Program-made: the position numbers and the translations under genes | The notes under the pieces: model-generated | Seen by the model: the letters and a program-made list of their open reading frames with translations, nothing else | Database searches by the model: none | What the model was told of the DNA's origin: nothing | Origin: Pseudopyrenochaeta lycopersici | Taxonomy: Eukaryota > Ascomycota > Dothideomycetes > Pleosporales > Pseudopyrenochaetaceae | Assembly (NCBI GenBank): GCA_003313425.1 | Contig: NHZP01000008.1 | Span: 1,488,001-1,552,000, forward strand | Length of the DNA: 64,000 nt | Direction of reading: 5' to 3' | Part shown: one piece after another, positions 24,083-36,491 of the stretch | How positions within the stretch are numbered: position 1 is the first letter of the stretch | Layout: each line of letters begins with the position of its first letter

Positions 24083-25872
24083 CACAAATGCAAGCGCGAA
24101 TGGTGGACGTCTCAGCCGGCACAAGGACAGCAAGGAGAAAGAAACGCCAGCGTGACCACAGCCCGCGTTCTGCAGGACGGAAGCTGCGTCTTCGGCACGC
24201 TATGCAACTGGCAGAATCCCCACACGCGTCGAGCGAGAGTCACACGGAAAACAGCCGTGCAAAGCGGCCGCCGGTGGATGGATGATGCTGCCTCTAAACG
24301 TTGCGGCGGGCTCGACTGCTGCACCGAGCGCCCGATTGATGACTGCACACGCCCGCCGCCAAAACAACGGCGGCCCTCATTCCTACGTGTTTCATCCCAC
24401 ACGGCCATGGTCGTGTATAGATGGCAGTGCAGCACGCAATCAATCGCCATGTTGGCCTGCTGCCTTCTGCGTGCCCCTTCCCGTATCGTCGAGCTGCCTG
24501 TGTCGTCGCTGCCGAACGCTGACCGCTTCGACGCTGCATGGCTCCCGACGTATCCCTGGCACACATTACATGACATCGTTCTTGCGCGCTGCCCTTGCCC
24601 GCTGTCCAACCCCCATGTCTCTTGTCAGCTTGGACGACAGGAGACGAACCGCAGGCGCGGGTTTGGAGCTGCTCAGCGCCATGAAACCACGGCTACCAGA
24701 AGACGACGCTTACCGTCAGCTTGTCGCTACCAGAAGACTCGCTGTGCAGAGCACCGCTCCAGACACACCACTGGAATTTGCTCCATAACACGCACTGATG
24801 GCGCTGCCGCTTTGGCAGCCGCATCTTCACGCCACCGTCAGGCGAGCAATGCCATGGTCACGGTTGCCCCTCGTACACCAAACTGTTGAACGTTGCACGA
24901 CAATTCTCCGTTATTGCTCTCACAACAAACAATGTGCTCTTGGCGCTAGGACCTGCACTGTCGACTAGACTCTCCTGCGCAGAGCACAACCTCACAGCGA
25001 CGTGCAGATCGCTCCTGCCTTGGCCCAATCGCAGCCCCCGCCCATGCAGCGTCGCTCCTTCCTCGCACTCTCTCCAAGAGCCCAGACCCGCTTACAGCTG
25101 CACCTAAGACGGGCTTGTCTGCGCTCATCCTATCTCACCGTTCCGCCGTGTGGGGCTGCACCATCTTCAGCTAGCTAGCCCCGGACCATTCCCATTCGAT
25201 GCCAATGCTGGGGAACACCTCGCGCATCCGCTTGCAACACCAGTCCAAGTCTGCCGGTACTCCCTCCCCTGCCCAGCCTCGTCATTGCCTTCTTTGCCAT
25301 GCTTTTCATCTCAAGCCCGATGGCCTCGTCCGCATGCAATTGCCCGTCAACATTTGGGAGCTCCGTCTGGCTCCCCTTTGTGCAGCCGCTGCCATGCTGC
25401 CCAGAAGAGTAGGTTCACCAAGGCAGCAAAGACTATGCTGTGCCTAGCGCTGGGCCACGCATCGTATAGCCGGATACGGATCTGCCTCCATCATCAGACG
25501 ACCAGCCCTGCCTTAGTGGAGAATCGCCACCCCAAACAGACAGTGTGAATGCATCGAATGAGTCTTGCTATCGAAGCTGCTTTTCGGAACCACATGTCCC
25601 CGTTGCACACCACCCTGACACTACTTCACGCTATTGAACTATGGGACGCGGACTGCCGGCTCCCTTATGCGGACCAAACAGACTTGTGGAAACGTTCAAC
25701 TTCCGCAACATCTTTGTTGTATATGCCACGACCCATGCGCTCGTTGCATTAACTTAATGTTGTACCGACAACGCAAGTTGCTCTGCGCCCTCTGGGCGAG
25801 AGATACGCGCGAGAACCGACCCCGAACTGTTGCAGTACCCGCACGAGGATACAGCCCCCGGCAGGTTCGACG

Positions 25873-26475
25873 CTAGTCAAAGTATACAACCTCGGGCTTA
25901 TGTACACAAAGTTTCCCTGACGATGCACTTTTCAGAACGATTCGAGGATCTTCCTTGCTCGCTTTGGCCTTCTTTCCATCCACAACCTTCTCTTCATAGA
26001 CGACATCAATTACTTCGCCATCAACGTATCCGGGAAGGGCATGCCATTGAACTTTCTGTCCCTTTTTAGGAACCCGCGTTTTATCTCCGGCCGTCCCAAC
26101 CGGCTCACCATGCTTTCTGCTGCTACTCTTCTGCTTTTTGTTTGATAAACCCACTGCATTGGCACCCCGCCCACGCTTCTTGCCGTCTGCAGGGTCGTCG
26201 GTGTGCTGATCCTCCGAAGGATTCCGGGCTCTGTTGTCCTGCTGGAATTTCTTGAACAATTTTTGATTCCGCTCCAAATACTCTGGGTCTTCCCAGTGCT
26301 CAGTGCAGTTTTTGGCATTCTTGTAGTCTTTCTGCTTGTCTTCTGACCCATTGCCCTCTCCATCTTTGTTCCCACTCTTCCTGAACTCTTTGGTATTCCA
26401 TACATGATTTTCCCCATCCTGGCTTTCTTCTTGCTTCTTCGAAACTGTCTGTTTTTCATGGTTCTTGAAACGCAT
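25873..26475 (-). CDS. Basic/acidic protein with C-terminal DUF2945 (Tudor-like) domain
   Basis: An intronless frame of 200 residues. The first 130 residues are highly charged and disordered, with a short conserved-looking patch EHWEDPEYLERNQK and nuclear-localisation-like KKRGRG and NKKQK. The last 65 residues (VPKKGQKVQW to KPEVVYFD) match the small beta-barrel family DUF2945, named the hypervirulence-associated protein Tudor domain in Pfam: G..VQWHA, a middle GEVIDVVYEEK and a closing CVHKPEVV. Those domains are usually stand-alone, so the long charged N terminus is notable. A nuclear, chromatin-associated role is possible but unproven. The family name does not mean this gene affects virulence. 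ATG 26475 is the first ATG of the frame. Confidence 0.75.
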   Translation of the reverse strand: MRFKNHEKQTVSKKQEESQDGENHVWNTKEFRKSGNKDGEGNGSEDKQKDYKNAKNCTEHWEDPEYLERNQKLFKKFQQDNRARNPSEDQHTDDPADGKKRGRGANAVGLSNKKQKSSSRKHGEPVGTAGDKTRVPKKGQKVQWHALPGYVDGEVIDVVYEEKVVDGKKAKASKEDPRIVLKSASSGKLCVHKPEVVYFD

Positions 26476-29342
26476 ATTGGAAGCAAAGGTAGGGGAGAAA
26501 GCCTAAATGAATATAGGTACAGTATAGGAATGTAGAAAGCGGCCAGCGGACAATGACTGCAGCCTCCCAGTTTCAACGATACAATACATTGCTTCTTCCA
26601 GATTGTCGTCCAACACACCTCCTATGTACCCCAGATCCTCTTCCCCACTGACGTACAGTACCTGCGCAAGCTCCAATCCCACACGCAATCCTCCCAGCCA
26701 CCACAATCATATGCATCATCGAATCTCCCACACCCGATGCCCTAACGATGCCAGCACTGCGCTCGATTGTGGTACATAATGTCTTAAATCTCCCTACACG
26801 CGCCGTCGTGAATTCAACGACGCACATCACCCACACCCCTTTCGGGTTGGTTCTCGGCGCATGGGCCTCGGAGCGCTCAAGCGCACGGAAGGCGGCTACC
26901 GGCGCGAGACGTTAGTACACTTTATTCCGTTCAGCCAATCACTAACCGCGTGGTGCGGAGCCCCGCTTATACACTTCCAAGACATTGTCTTCGCATCGCA
27001 AGTCGCACGACAGCCTGCGCCGCAATATCTGCCGTGCAGATGCAAAGTGGGAGGTGTGGCGGCTTGTTTCACCCGGTAGTTTCGTAGGCCTGTGTTGCGC
27101 CTCCTGGACATGGTCAGCGCTGAGCCGAAGTCAACCGGGCCGGAGGCGTAAGTCAGCTGGTATACGGTGCTACAGTTTGTGGCTTGGGGCCAGAAACAAA
27201 GGAAGATGCAAGCGAGGTCCTTCCCGCATGCCGTCTTGGAACATTCGAGATGGCCAGGTTTGGAGATTTCAGTGACAGCTTTGGATTGAAATGGAGGACG
27301 GAGAAGGCGACTTGAATACTTATATAAGTGCTGCAAGCACGATAGGTGTCTGTGTGTGTGTGAGATATGTTTTTCTTTTTTTTTGGGGGGGGGGGGGCAT
27401 ATTCAACATATCAAAGTGGTGTACGCACTCTCCGTTGTCCTCGAAGAGTTCAGGCCAATTCCGACCTCTTAAACCATTTCACCGGTCTCCCTTGCGCTGT
27501 ATGAATGTCGACCCTTTAATCCTTACCATAACAACATCTCTAATCCCTCTAATCGCTATCACACTCTCCACATACATTTCAACAAGCATTCATCTATATA
27601 TTGAAGCACCCCTTCCCAATTTCAAACTCGCATTGTCCAGCCCCTGTACTTCAAAGTCTTTGTGCGCAAAGCAGCCTGGTTCAAACTCATTGGTAGAACA
27701 GCTCAGCCCTCGTATCTGTCGCATTATGATAGCGCTGCACACCGGCTTTCTTCATAATCCATCGCGTAATTCTCTTCGGCCACCGAGCCATTCTCTTTTT
27801 GTCGTGGGCTTGTGATGCGAGAGCGCGATGGAAGATATAGGGTATTACCCTGAATATGCAATCTTCGGGTGAAGCAGATGCATAGCTCATTTCTTGTACT
27901 TTTCTATCAGTATTTTAGTATTTTGGTACCTTTTGGATTTAGTTTCAAATTGGTAAAACCTGCAAGCGAGGTGCTTGGGCGATTTGATCATAGCTTCCCT
28001 CCTTCCCTTCCCATTGAAGGAAAAATTTGCATCCAAAATTCTGCTATCCTTCCTTCACAAACTGGTATGGGGAGGCGTCTCCAGACGTCTCTCAATCATT
28101 GTGAATGGCACAAAGAGGTGACATTTGGTTGACTGGCATATTCTAGCAAGTGGTATGCAAAGGCAGATCCCAATTTCAAGTTGAGGTTTCAAAAGAGGAA
28201 CGCCGTAAACCTTCATTCTTTTCGGGGAATGTCCATCATAGAACAATCTACCAAGCTGTAAAAGGAAACTCTCTTCGTCAAGTCGAGGTAGTAAGTGTAA
28301 GGAAACGAACTGGCTCATACAATTTTCCTCTTGCCAATTTGCTATGTATTAACCAAAGAAAATGACTTTGCGGAATTCATATATTTCAGAGATAGCCTCC
28401 CTGCCAAAGCTCGCCTTTGAGGTCGTGTTCTGGTGAGTACCCTGGTAGAAGCAGTAGCAGGCAATCAATCTTATATTTGCAGGCGAAAAACCCGAATGCC
28501 CAACCCGATTGTTTCTGGAGAACATGGAAGGTGGAAAGAGCCTGAAACTTGGCTTTGAGGAATCGCTGCCTCGCGCCCGATAGAATATCAGCTCTTGTAG
28601 TGAAGTTGGCTAGAATTTCAAGGCGTGAGAATCCAGTGTATGATTCAGATTAATTTTCACTGATTGTAGGACACACATACTGCGATGTAACGGTGTCATT
28701 GACATTGATATACTGTCGGAAAAGGACCGATTGGTAATTACTCTTCTACTAGATATGAGCTCATATTGTGTTCAGGGGAAGTCAGAACACATGTTTTCTA
28801 ATCGAACAATCAATTTCTCCACAAGCAGCATGAAGCAAATTGGAGATGGGTCAAAGATTTCATCGCAACGCTTATCGTTTGGTCGCCGCAGCACTGCCTA
28901 TCGGAGGACCAGATGGCTTCAGTATATAGCTGCATCGAGATCTTTAGTGATTGATAGACAAAGCTTAGAGCACGTCTATGTTAATTAAAGTGGAGAGAAT
29001 AAGAAGTGAATTGGAGCATGCGGATATCACTGCATTGTATTAAAATAGATTCTGGTAGTCAGCACATTGCAGATAACTGGGTTCCGTCACAGGTGTACCA
29101 AATTTTCATGATTTTTGTACTTTGATATCGTATAGAATACCCCGTTAATATTGTATTACTGAAGTTTGAGCAGATATTTGTGGTAGTGGCTCCGTCTTCA
29201 AGAGGTCATGTGGGGCAGAAGTAGATGTGTGGCTGTGCAAGCATCCTCGATCAACCTTGCAGCCTTACAGCGTTGCCCGATAGCAAATTCATTACTTGCA
29301 CCAGGGACACACAACCAACTCAATGATTTATTGAATGAAATC
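26476..29342. other. 2.9 kb intergenic, nothing supported
   Basis: The 5' third is GC-balanced with overlapping short frames (26503-27336). The rest becomes AT-rich. A 174-codon plus frame at 27291-27815 runs through a homopolymer tract and is not protein-like. The region just before 29343 includes the likely promoter of the HET-domain gene. Confidence 0.45.
27370..27397. repeat. T-rich run followed by 13 G
   Basis: A T-rich stretch (27370-27384, one C inside) is followed directly by 13 G (27385-27397). Homopolymer tracts like this are prone to length errors in assembly and to slippage. Confidence 0.9.
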
Positions 29343-31613
29343 ATGTTCCTTACACCAGACAGCGCGAGGAGAGAAGCAAAGGAAGTCGTCTATCCCGGAA
29401 CGCCACTCCACCCTGGAGAGATCAGAGTAGTGAAGCTTCGCCCTGGCGCTTGGACCGACCCAATAGTTTGCGAACTCACCAATGCTTGAGTAAATACTGC
29501 GCAGTACCAAGCTTTATCCTATGTCTGGGGTTCGCGACAAGTCACCCGGCAGATTCGACTAAATGGCCGTGCGTATCCGGTGACTGTCAATTTGGAGAGT
29601 GCGCTGAGGCATCTTCGAGCGCAGAGCAAGAATGAGCTTGTTTTATGGGTAGACGCACTGTGTATAAATCAAAAAGATGGAGATGAAAGGACTCAACAGG
29701 TGCAGCAGATGAGTCGCATTTACGAGAAATGTCAGAGGGGGATAGTCTATCTTGGCGACACACTCGAGGGTACCGCAAAAGTGGACGAGTCACCTTCAGT
29801 GCTGAGCTTCGAGGAGCATGTGATTCCGCACTTAGAGGCGCTAGATCTAGGTAGTGCTTCAAAGAAACGGCCAGATGTGTTCGATGTATTCTTGTTCATG
29901 TGGGAATTGAGTAATGCAGCACATCTCGACAAGGTGCATGCTTTCGGTTGTAAGGATCAGAATAAGGACACAGACGAAATGCAACGTGGTGAGAGGGACA
30001 AGATGTACCTTTTTGAAGCCCTGAGAAGATTCATGAATACTCCAGTCACGCCGTGGTGGACACGGATCTGGGTCATACAAGAGGTCGTAGCTCCTTCCCA
30101 AGTCCTGGTCGTTTACGGTACAGTGTCAGCACCGTGGACCATGTTTGCAAGCGCGGCGGTCAATTTCGTCAATCATAGCGCAGCATGCTGCGCTGGTATT
30201 GCTACGAGCCTGCAGCGGGACAAGGCGAAAGTCTTAAAGGACTACTGTAATCGGATCCTGGATGTCCAACGGATCCGCCTAGCGCAAAACGCGCGCACAG
30301 AAGGGTTCGAGTGGAACAGAAAGCCACTGTTAGAGTTGATGCGGAGGTTTCGTGATAGAAAGGCTTCAGATCCGCGAGACAAAGCGTACGCGCTTCTCAG
30401 TCTGGCTCAAACGCCGGTAGACAGATCACCATTGATACCCGATTACTCAATGAGTGAAGTCGATGTCTTCCGTCAGGCAACATTGGAAACTATTTATTCG
30501 TCTAAATCACTCTCTATCTTCAGTACTGAGCTAGGGAGGAAGTATAGGAGCGATCTGCCGTCGTGGGTTCCAGACTGGAATGCACCAGGTGGGCATACCT
30601 ACAGCATGCGTGCAGACGCTGTAGAGCTTTACAATGCGTCCCCAGATACCGAGGCTACGACAATGATGGTCCGGCCATTACGTGGCTCTGGGCTTGCTGT
30701 ACACGGTATGAAGGTAGAACGGGTGTCATACGTGGGGGATGTCATGTGGGGAGAGGATCCATCTTGCTGCCGTGAAACGCTCAGGAAGTGGTGGATAACC
30801 TTGATCGGTGAAGGAGGCGCGCAGAACCGAGACGTGGCCAGCCTAACGCGAGAATTCTGGTCGATCATAACTGCAGACACGGTTGGGGAGTCCCAGCTGA
30901 CCACCAAGATTCGGCGTACACAAAAAGATGACGAACTTACTTTTGCAATCTGGATGATCCAATCAGGGAGTTCACCCTTTTACTGCACCAATCATACCTG
31001 GTTAAGCCGCACGAGAGGCTGGCAAGACATGCTGCTGTTGTGGCCGAACAAGTCGGTACTCGATCCCTACTTTCAAGTGGTACACAGCTCACAGGCCGGG
31101 TACTTGCCGGATGTGTTTTTGGGAAATCGCAAGCAACAGACGAAACGGATCAGAAAACTGTTGCAATCCCTGGACGACGAGACGCTCACTGAGGCCCGGT
31201 TTGTCGACAGCCAAGGGGACTGGCGAGAAGACGCTCCTTGGAAGGATTTGCTCGTCAAGGTCCGCGAACAGCTCACGAATACCTACGGCGAAGACGTTGA
31301 CCTTAGGGTCCAAAGGAGAATAAATTTGGTAGGAATGATAGATAAGTCTGTCGTGGCAGCAACTTTGTCACGAAGGCTAATCACAAGCGACAAGTACGTG
31401 GGACTGGGCCCAGCAGGCGCAAAAGTCGGGGATGAACTGTATTTGCTGGCAGGCGGAAAGACTCCATTCGTTCTGCGACCTTGTCCCGGTGTGCTTGGGG
31501 CAGCGGTGTCGGCGCAATTCGAGATTGTGGGCGATTGTTACATACAAGGGCTGATGGACGGTGATGCAGAGCTGGCGGGAGAGCGGCAGTGGAAGCCAAT
31601 TTGTCTCTTGTAA
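29343..31613 (+). pseudogene. HET-domain (heterokaryon incompatibility) gene with one in-frame TGA
   Basis: One continuous frame of 757 codons, intronless, broken only by TGA at 29487-29489. Before the stop is the usual HET N terminus (YPGTPLHPGEIRVVKLRPG). After it the frame goes straight on with YQALSYVWGS, the first HET motif, then WVDALCINQKD, QMSRIYEKC, WWTRIWVIQEV, DPRDKAYALLSLA and, near the end, GYLGLGP-like YVGLGPAGAKVGDELYLLAGG. All family motifs and the C terminus are intact. HET proteins trigger programmed cell death when incompatible hyphae fuse. Explanations are a recent nonsense mutation, a sequence error, stop readthrough, or translation from a downstream start that would lack the first motif. 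Removing the TGA as an intron would cost the conserved N terminus. The frame is also open upstream to ATG 29208. Confidence 0.85.
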
Positions 31614-32692
31614 CTCGTTTGGACAAGCTGTTGGGCAGAAATGAGATGGATTGACGCGCTCTGCTCCACATATGACACGTCGCGAGTCAGTGGGAGAACG
31701 TGATTTCGTGGTTGCCTGTCTTAACCAAGCTTTTCCATTGGCCAATCAACAGGCGACGGGGCGCTGCTAGGGCGAACCTCCCAAAGCCTCACAGCTCGGA
31801 ACATTTTCGAGGGCACCTCCCCTTTACCCTCGAACGACTTCGTGGGTCTAGTACGGGTCTTGCTGTGAGAAGTGTGTCATCTCCTGAACTGCAATTGCCC
31901 TGTGGTCCTGTAAATAAGAGTGTTTTGCGCTGACAAATTGCATGGCAGAGTGTTTCTGGGGCAACCCTCCGCATCCTCCCCCTCGCACCCTCCATCACCT
32001 TCTCCACACCGCAAGGCAAACGTCCGCCTCGCCGTGTCCACGTATAAATCCACCTCGTGCCCTCGGCCGCGCTGCTGTACTGTATATCGCATCCTGAGAC
32101 CCTCTGGGCGTTCTGTTCTGCCGTGCAAACGGCGCCAGCAAAATCGCTTTGATCCCTAGATTCACGACTCAGCGCCTGCTCAAAGAGTGAAACGCCATTT
32201 TCTCTGAACAAACACAAGAAGCACTCACAATCGCCCGAAGAAGCCTGGCTTGAGCGACGTCTCGGCCAGGCTGGCGGCAGACGTTCCAGCGGTGGAGCTG
32301 CGTGAACACGTCGGGGTCTGAGCAGGAGCCCCGATCCATCTGTGAAATACCACGACTTCTACCACGTCCCATTAGCTTGGAAGACGTCTAGTAAACCTTA
32401 GCACGGCAGTGACTTTTGAAGTAGTACGAAGCCTATTCGTCATTGCCTGAGGCTGTCACACAATTGGGCATTCACCCCAGCAGCCAGCGTTGGCCAAGGG
32501 ATCGGCTGCCTTGCTGTCAGAGCAACCAATACCAGACTTTCGCAGCATCACCACTACCTCCCTACTCCTTCCACTTCAACTCTACCCACAATCTTGCTAT
32601 TCGCCAAGCAGCTGCACAGCCGGCCCTTTCCACCTCATCTCATCCTGAGCAGCAGCTAGGCTACAGCAACGACCGATACACTCTCTGTGAGC
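31614..32692. other. Intergenic upstream of the RAD53-like gene
   Basis: Promoter and leader of the kinase gene. Overlapping frames on both strands (31789-32217, 32443-32895) carry no recognisable motif. Confidence 0.5.
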
Positions 32693-35600
32693 ATGATGGA
32701 CGGGGGTCCTTCTCAACAGACCCAGCCCGCTACACAGCAGGTCTTGGATCCGCGCAGATTAGGCAGGAACAACTCCGGCTTGAACGATGGCGACATCGCA
32801 GATGTCCTTGTCATTCTCCACCCAGCCACACCAACAGCAATAAAGATTGTGGAACAAGCAGCAGAGTTTCGACCCGAACACGTCTTGTTCCGTAATTCTC
32901 TAGATTCAATGAGTTCGTCCTTGACTGATATCGAGGAGCAAGAGACCATCATAATCAATGCCTCTGGCGATCGATTGGGCCATAGTTCCCGTGCAGGTGC
33001 AGACTTGGCCCTGCGCATGTCGTCCGCGCGACGCCTCAGATGCAAGGAGCTCGGCTTCATCTTTGGACGCAATCCCGGCAGCGCAGACATTGTCTTCGGC
33101 CAAGACTCGGGGAAGCGCATCAGCAATCAGCATTTCCGCATCTATTTGAATACCGACGGGATTCTGATGATTGAAGACATGTCAACAAACGGTACCATCG
33201 TCGACGATGCGCTTCTGAAGTGCAAGGACACGCGCTTCAGCAAGATCCGAATGCTGGGTTCGGGCTCGATCATCTGCATACAAAATTCAAACGATGCGGA
33301 GATGATCAAGTTCATTGTCCGTATCCCATCACGGGTCTCATACCTGGATCGCTTCCGAGAGAACCTTCGAAACTTCATTACTGAATGTTCTCCTAGCACT
33401 GGGGAGGAGCAGACTAAAGGTGAGCAAAATTGACTGGCTGAGTACATGTTTTGCGCTGATCAGTTACAGCGGTTCAGCATATTGCTAAACAGTATGGTGG
33501 GCCTACCATGAAGTGGGATGGCGGAACCAAGTATAATATCATTGGTATGCAAGTCCAGCACCTGGTCTGCATCATTTTGCTTACTGTCTTGTAGGCCAAG
33601 TTGGCAAAGGTGCCTTTGCGACCGTATATCAACTCGCCACCAAGATGACCGGCAAGCTCCTAGCTGCAAAAGAGCTTGAAAAGCGGCGATTTATGAAGAA
33701 CGGAATGCTTGATAAAAAGATTGACAACGAGATGAAGATCATGCAGGGCTTGCGGCACCCAAATATTGTCGAATTCGTCGAACACCACGACCAAGGTGAT
33801 TACCTTTATATTATTATGGAATACGTACGGCAAGGCGATCTGCAAGCGTACCTTAACCAAGGAGGATCGATCGACGAACAGTTAGCCAGGACCATCGCAC
33901 AACAGATCTTGAGCGCTCTAAGTCATCTTCATCGCTCCAAAATCACGCACCGTGACATCAAGCCAGATAATATCCTCATCGCCGACCTCGACCCGTTTAC
34001 AGTCAAGCTGTCTGATTTTGGTCTTTCCAAGGTAGTCAAGCATGACGAGACCTTCCTCAAGACGTTCTGTGGCACACTACTATACTGTGCTCCAGAAGTC
34101 TTCCCTGACTATGGAAACGGACCTTCAAAAGGTACTAAACGTCGACGCGGTGCGAAAACCTACCATTCGTATAGTTCGTCAGTAGACATCTGGTCGTTTG
34201 GCGGCGTTCTCTGGTATGCACTCTGTGGAGAGCCCCCTTTCAAAGGCATCTCCGACGCAACCGGCGAGGCGATGTTCAACAATATCATGGCCACTCCCCT
34301 AGATCCAAGCCCTCTGAGGAAAGTGGGCGTTTCAGATCTTTGCATCGACCTTCTGATGCGGATGCTTCGCACAGACCCTGCTCAGCGACCAACAGACCGA
34401 GATTGTTTAAACCATCCTTGGCTGAAAGACGGTACACTGGTGCCCGCTGATCCTACACTACAATCGATTGTTGAGGAAGACGAGTCAGAAGATACCGAGC
34501 AACAATTGTCCCAGCTGAACATTCGTGGGGAAATCTTGGAATCGGATGAAGAGGCCGACATTCTATCTGATGATGAGCTGATGGGTTTCGTCACCACGAG
34601 AGAGCCCAAGCGAGTTCGTGCCGATCCTCTGTATCCAAGAAACCAACTGCGAGATCATGAGCACTCTAGTGCAGATCCTTCCTTCCAATCTTCGCATCTC
34701 GTTAATGAGGAAGAGAGTTTCAAGATAATGCCCATGCCTAGACAGCCACGTTTATTCGGTGAGATTGGCCAGTCCGCCCTACAGAGTTCGGGAATCTTAA
34801 GTGCTCATGCGAACGTTGCTTTGTCCGACGAGGAGTCCATTCGAGTCGCACAGCATGCCGGTCTATCTACCACGAGCGATACTATTGGTGGAGCGGAAAA
34901 GCAAGATCCAACCACGGCACCTGCCCAATTGGATCGTGGCTTTTCGTCTCCCAGTCTGTTGGGGGCCGAGTCCTTGGTACGGGATATGAATATGGCTTCA
35001 CCACAATCGCCAATATCCAGGACACAAAGCCCAGCGATGCCGGCAACACCTCGAACACCTGATGTTCTGCAGCACAGTTCATTGGACCATTCGTCCAAGG
35101 ATCCAAGCCAAATCAGCGAACCAACTCCAAGAGCAAGACCGTCTGGTATGGATCGGCAGATTAATATTCCATTGACTGCATCTTACTTTTACGATCCGTT
35201 GGATCCTGGTACCCACAACGTGGAGTATGCCTCGAAAGTGAGTGGTTTTGACTTCACGGCTGCAAGGAAAGATGCAGAGACCGGAGCGTCGGCATACGAA
35301 GACACTTTGAGGGCATCAGACACGAGTGGTCATTCGACCATTTCAAACCCTCCTGCAGCCCCATCACCTTCTGCTGCGGTGCCTTCGGTGCCAGCTGAAC
35401 TTGACATCAAACCTCCACCGAGGCGCCTGGGCAAACTCATCGCGACTCCAGATTCTTTTGCGCCGGGCCTTGCTCTCAATATCGATAAGAGCAAAACGTC
35501 ATGGGGCCGGCTAGCAAACAACACCATCGTGTACGAGAACAGCCGAGATACGCGCATCCCGAAGACTGCGTTTATCATTTTCTGGTATTCTTCGGGCGGC

Positions 35601-35918
35601 CAAAGTCAAGCGAATGTTGAGGAGTTGTCTCAAAAAGGCAAAGACTGGACCAGCCTCGACGATCTGCACGTTGGCATCTGGACCTGCGCAACCCATGGTA
35701 TCTCGATCAATGGCAAGCACCTTAAGCAGAAAGATGAGAAAGGTCGCGCGCTGTTTGGACATCTGCATACCGGCGACATTATCCAGGTCTATCATGACTC
35801 TCGCGGCACTGAATGTTTGAAGTTCAAATGCGAGTTCAACCTTGGGTCCGGTAGGGAGCCTCGACCAGCGGGTGAAAGTTTCAGCACTTTACTTGGCCAT
35901 AAGCTTGCCAGTGAATAG
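32693..35918 (+). CDS. RAD53: Checkpoint kinase, RAD53/CHK2 type (FHA-kinase-FHA)
   Basis: Three exons, 32693..33419, 33470..33544 and 33595..35918, give 1041 residues. The first FHA domain (about 117-215) has GFIFGRNPGSAD, RISNQHF and STNGTIV. The kinase domain (about 262-545) has GKGAFATVY, the Lys in LLAAKELEK, HRDIKPDN, DFGLSK, FCGTLLYCAPE and NHPWLKDG. After a long Ser/Pro region with SQ and TQ sites comes a second FHA-like domain (about 880-1017: WGRLANNTI, HGISINGKHL). This order is that of yeast Rad53, the effector of Mec1/Tel1 that slows replication and arrests the cycle after DNA damage. The second exon is only 75 nt. The GTG at 32687 precedes the first ATG and is not used. The closest filamentous relatives by memory are the Chk2-type kinases; which of several paralogs this is remains open. 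Confidence 0.92.
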
Positions 35919-36491
35919 GTCAAAGCAGGTGTGTGAGCGGCGATGGAGCAGTTTAAGACTGGTCCTCATATATTTCTTTTTGCAAAGTTTAGCGGGCGTT
36001 GGTGGACAGATGCATTTGCTCATTCAATGCATTTTCTTTGTTAGAGCATCATTTTGGAGTTGGGCCCTCGAAAAACAAAAGCGGGGAAATCACATGGGGC
36101 TTTGCATGGGGCTGTCTGGGAGGGACATCGTTCTCATCATCTCTCAGTCGCGAATATTGTTGTACATGGAATGGTAGCCATAGCGGCGTTTGCGATGTAG
36201 CCGATAGCCGCGACGGACCAGACGCAATAGATAGACAAATGCCTATACGGGCGACTCAATCAATATCCAATCAATGGACCAAGAGTTATTTTTTGCCGCA
36301 GGGGCTGATGCCAGGGTGCATATAATCATGAAGAAGCTGACGTTTGGTAGTGTCTCATTCAGGCCTAGTGTATCAGGGCGGCCGGAAGTGACATCTGGCT
36401 CCAACCAAGGTACAAGAATGGGTGCAGCTCCACGTCGCATGCACACCACAGTTGCTTGCGCCTTGTCTCCGGCGACATCCAATCACCCACC
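35919..36491. other. Intergenic between RAD53-like and OS-9 genes
   Basis: 3' end of the kinase gene and promoter of the OS-9 gene. Nothing else was recognised. Confidence 0.5.

Larger units (their letters stand above)
23664..25872. other. 2.2 kb upstream region of RIM15, no gene called
   Basis: The first 500 bp are the probable RIM15 leader and promoter, with AGGGG elements, a 7-bp triple repeat and short upstream reading frames on the minus strand (for example 23927-24133). Further on, overlapping open frames on both strands (24065-24889, 24112-24609) are a by-product of GC-rich composition. No protein family is visible. Confidence 0.5.

Noticed and set aside
24065..24889. 274-codon plus-strand frame upstream of RIM15
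   Set aside because: Starts and runs as GC-rich noise, with overlapping frames on both strands and no motif.
27291..27815. 174-codon frame with hydrophobic stretches
   Set aside because: It reads through a T and G homopolymer tract, so the frame is unreliable, and no family fits.
29425..29504. Intron that would remove the TGA of the HET gene (GTAGTG to CGCAG)
   Set aside because: Phase fits, but it would delete the conserved N-terminal segment and its donor is poor. Kept only as an alternative.
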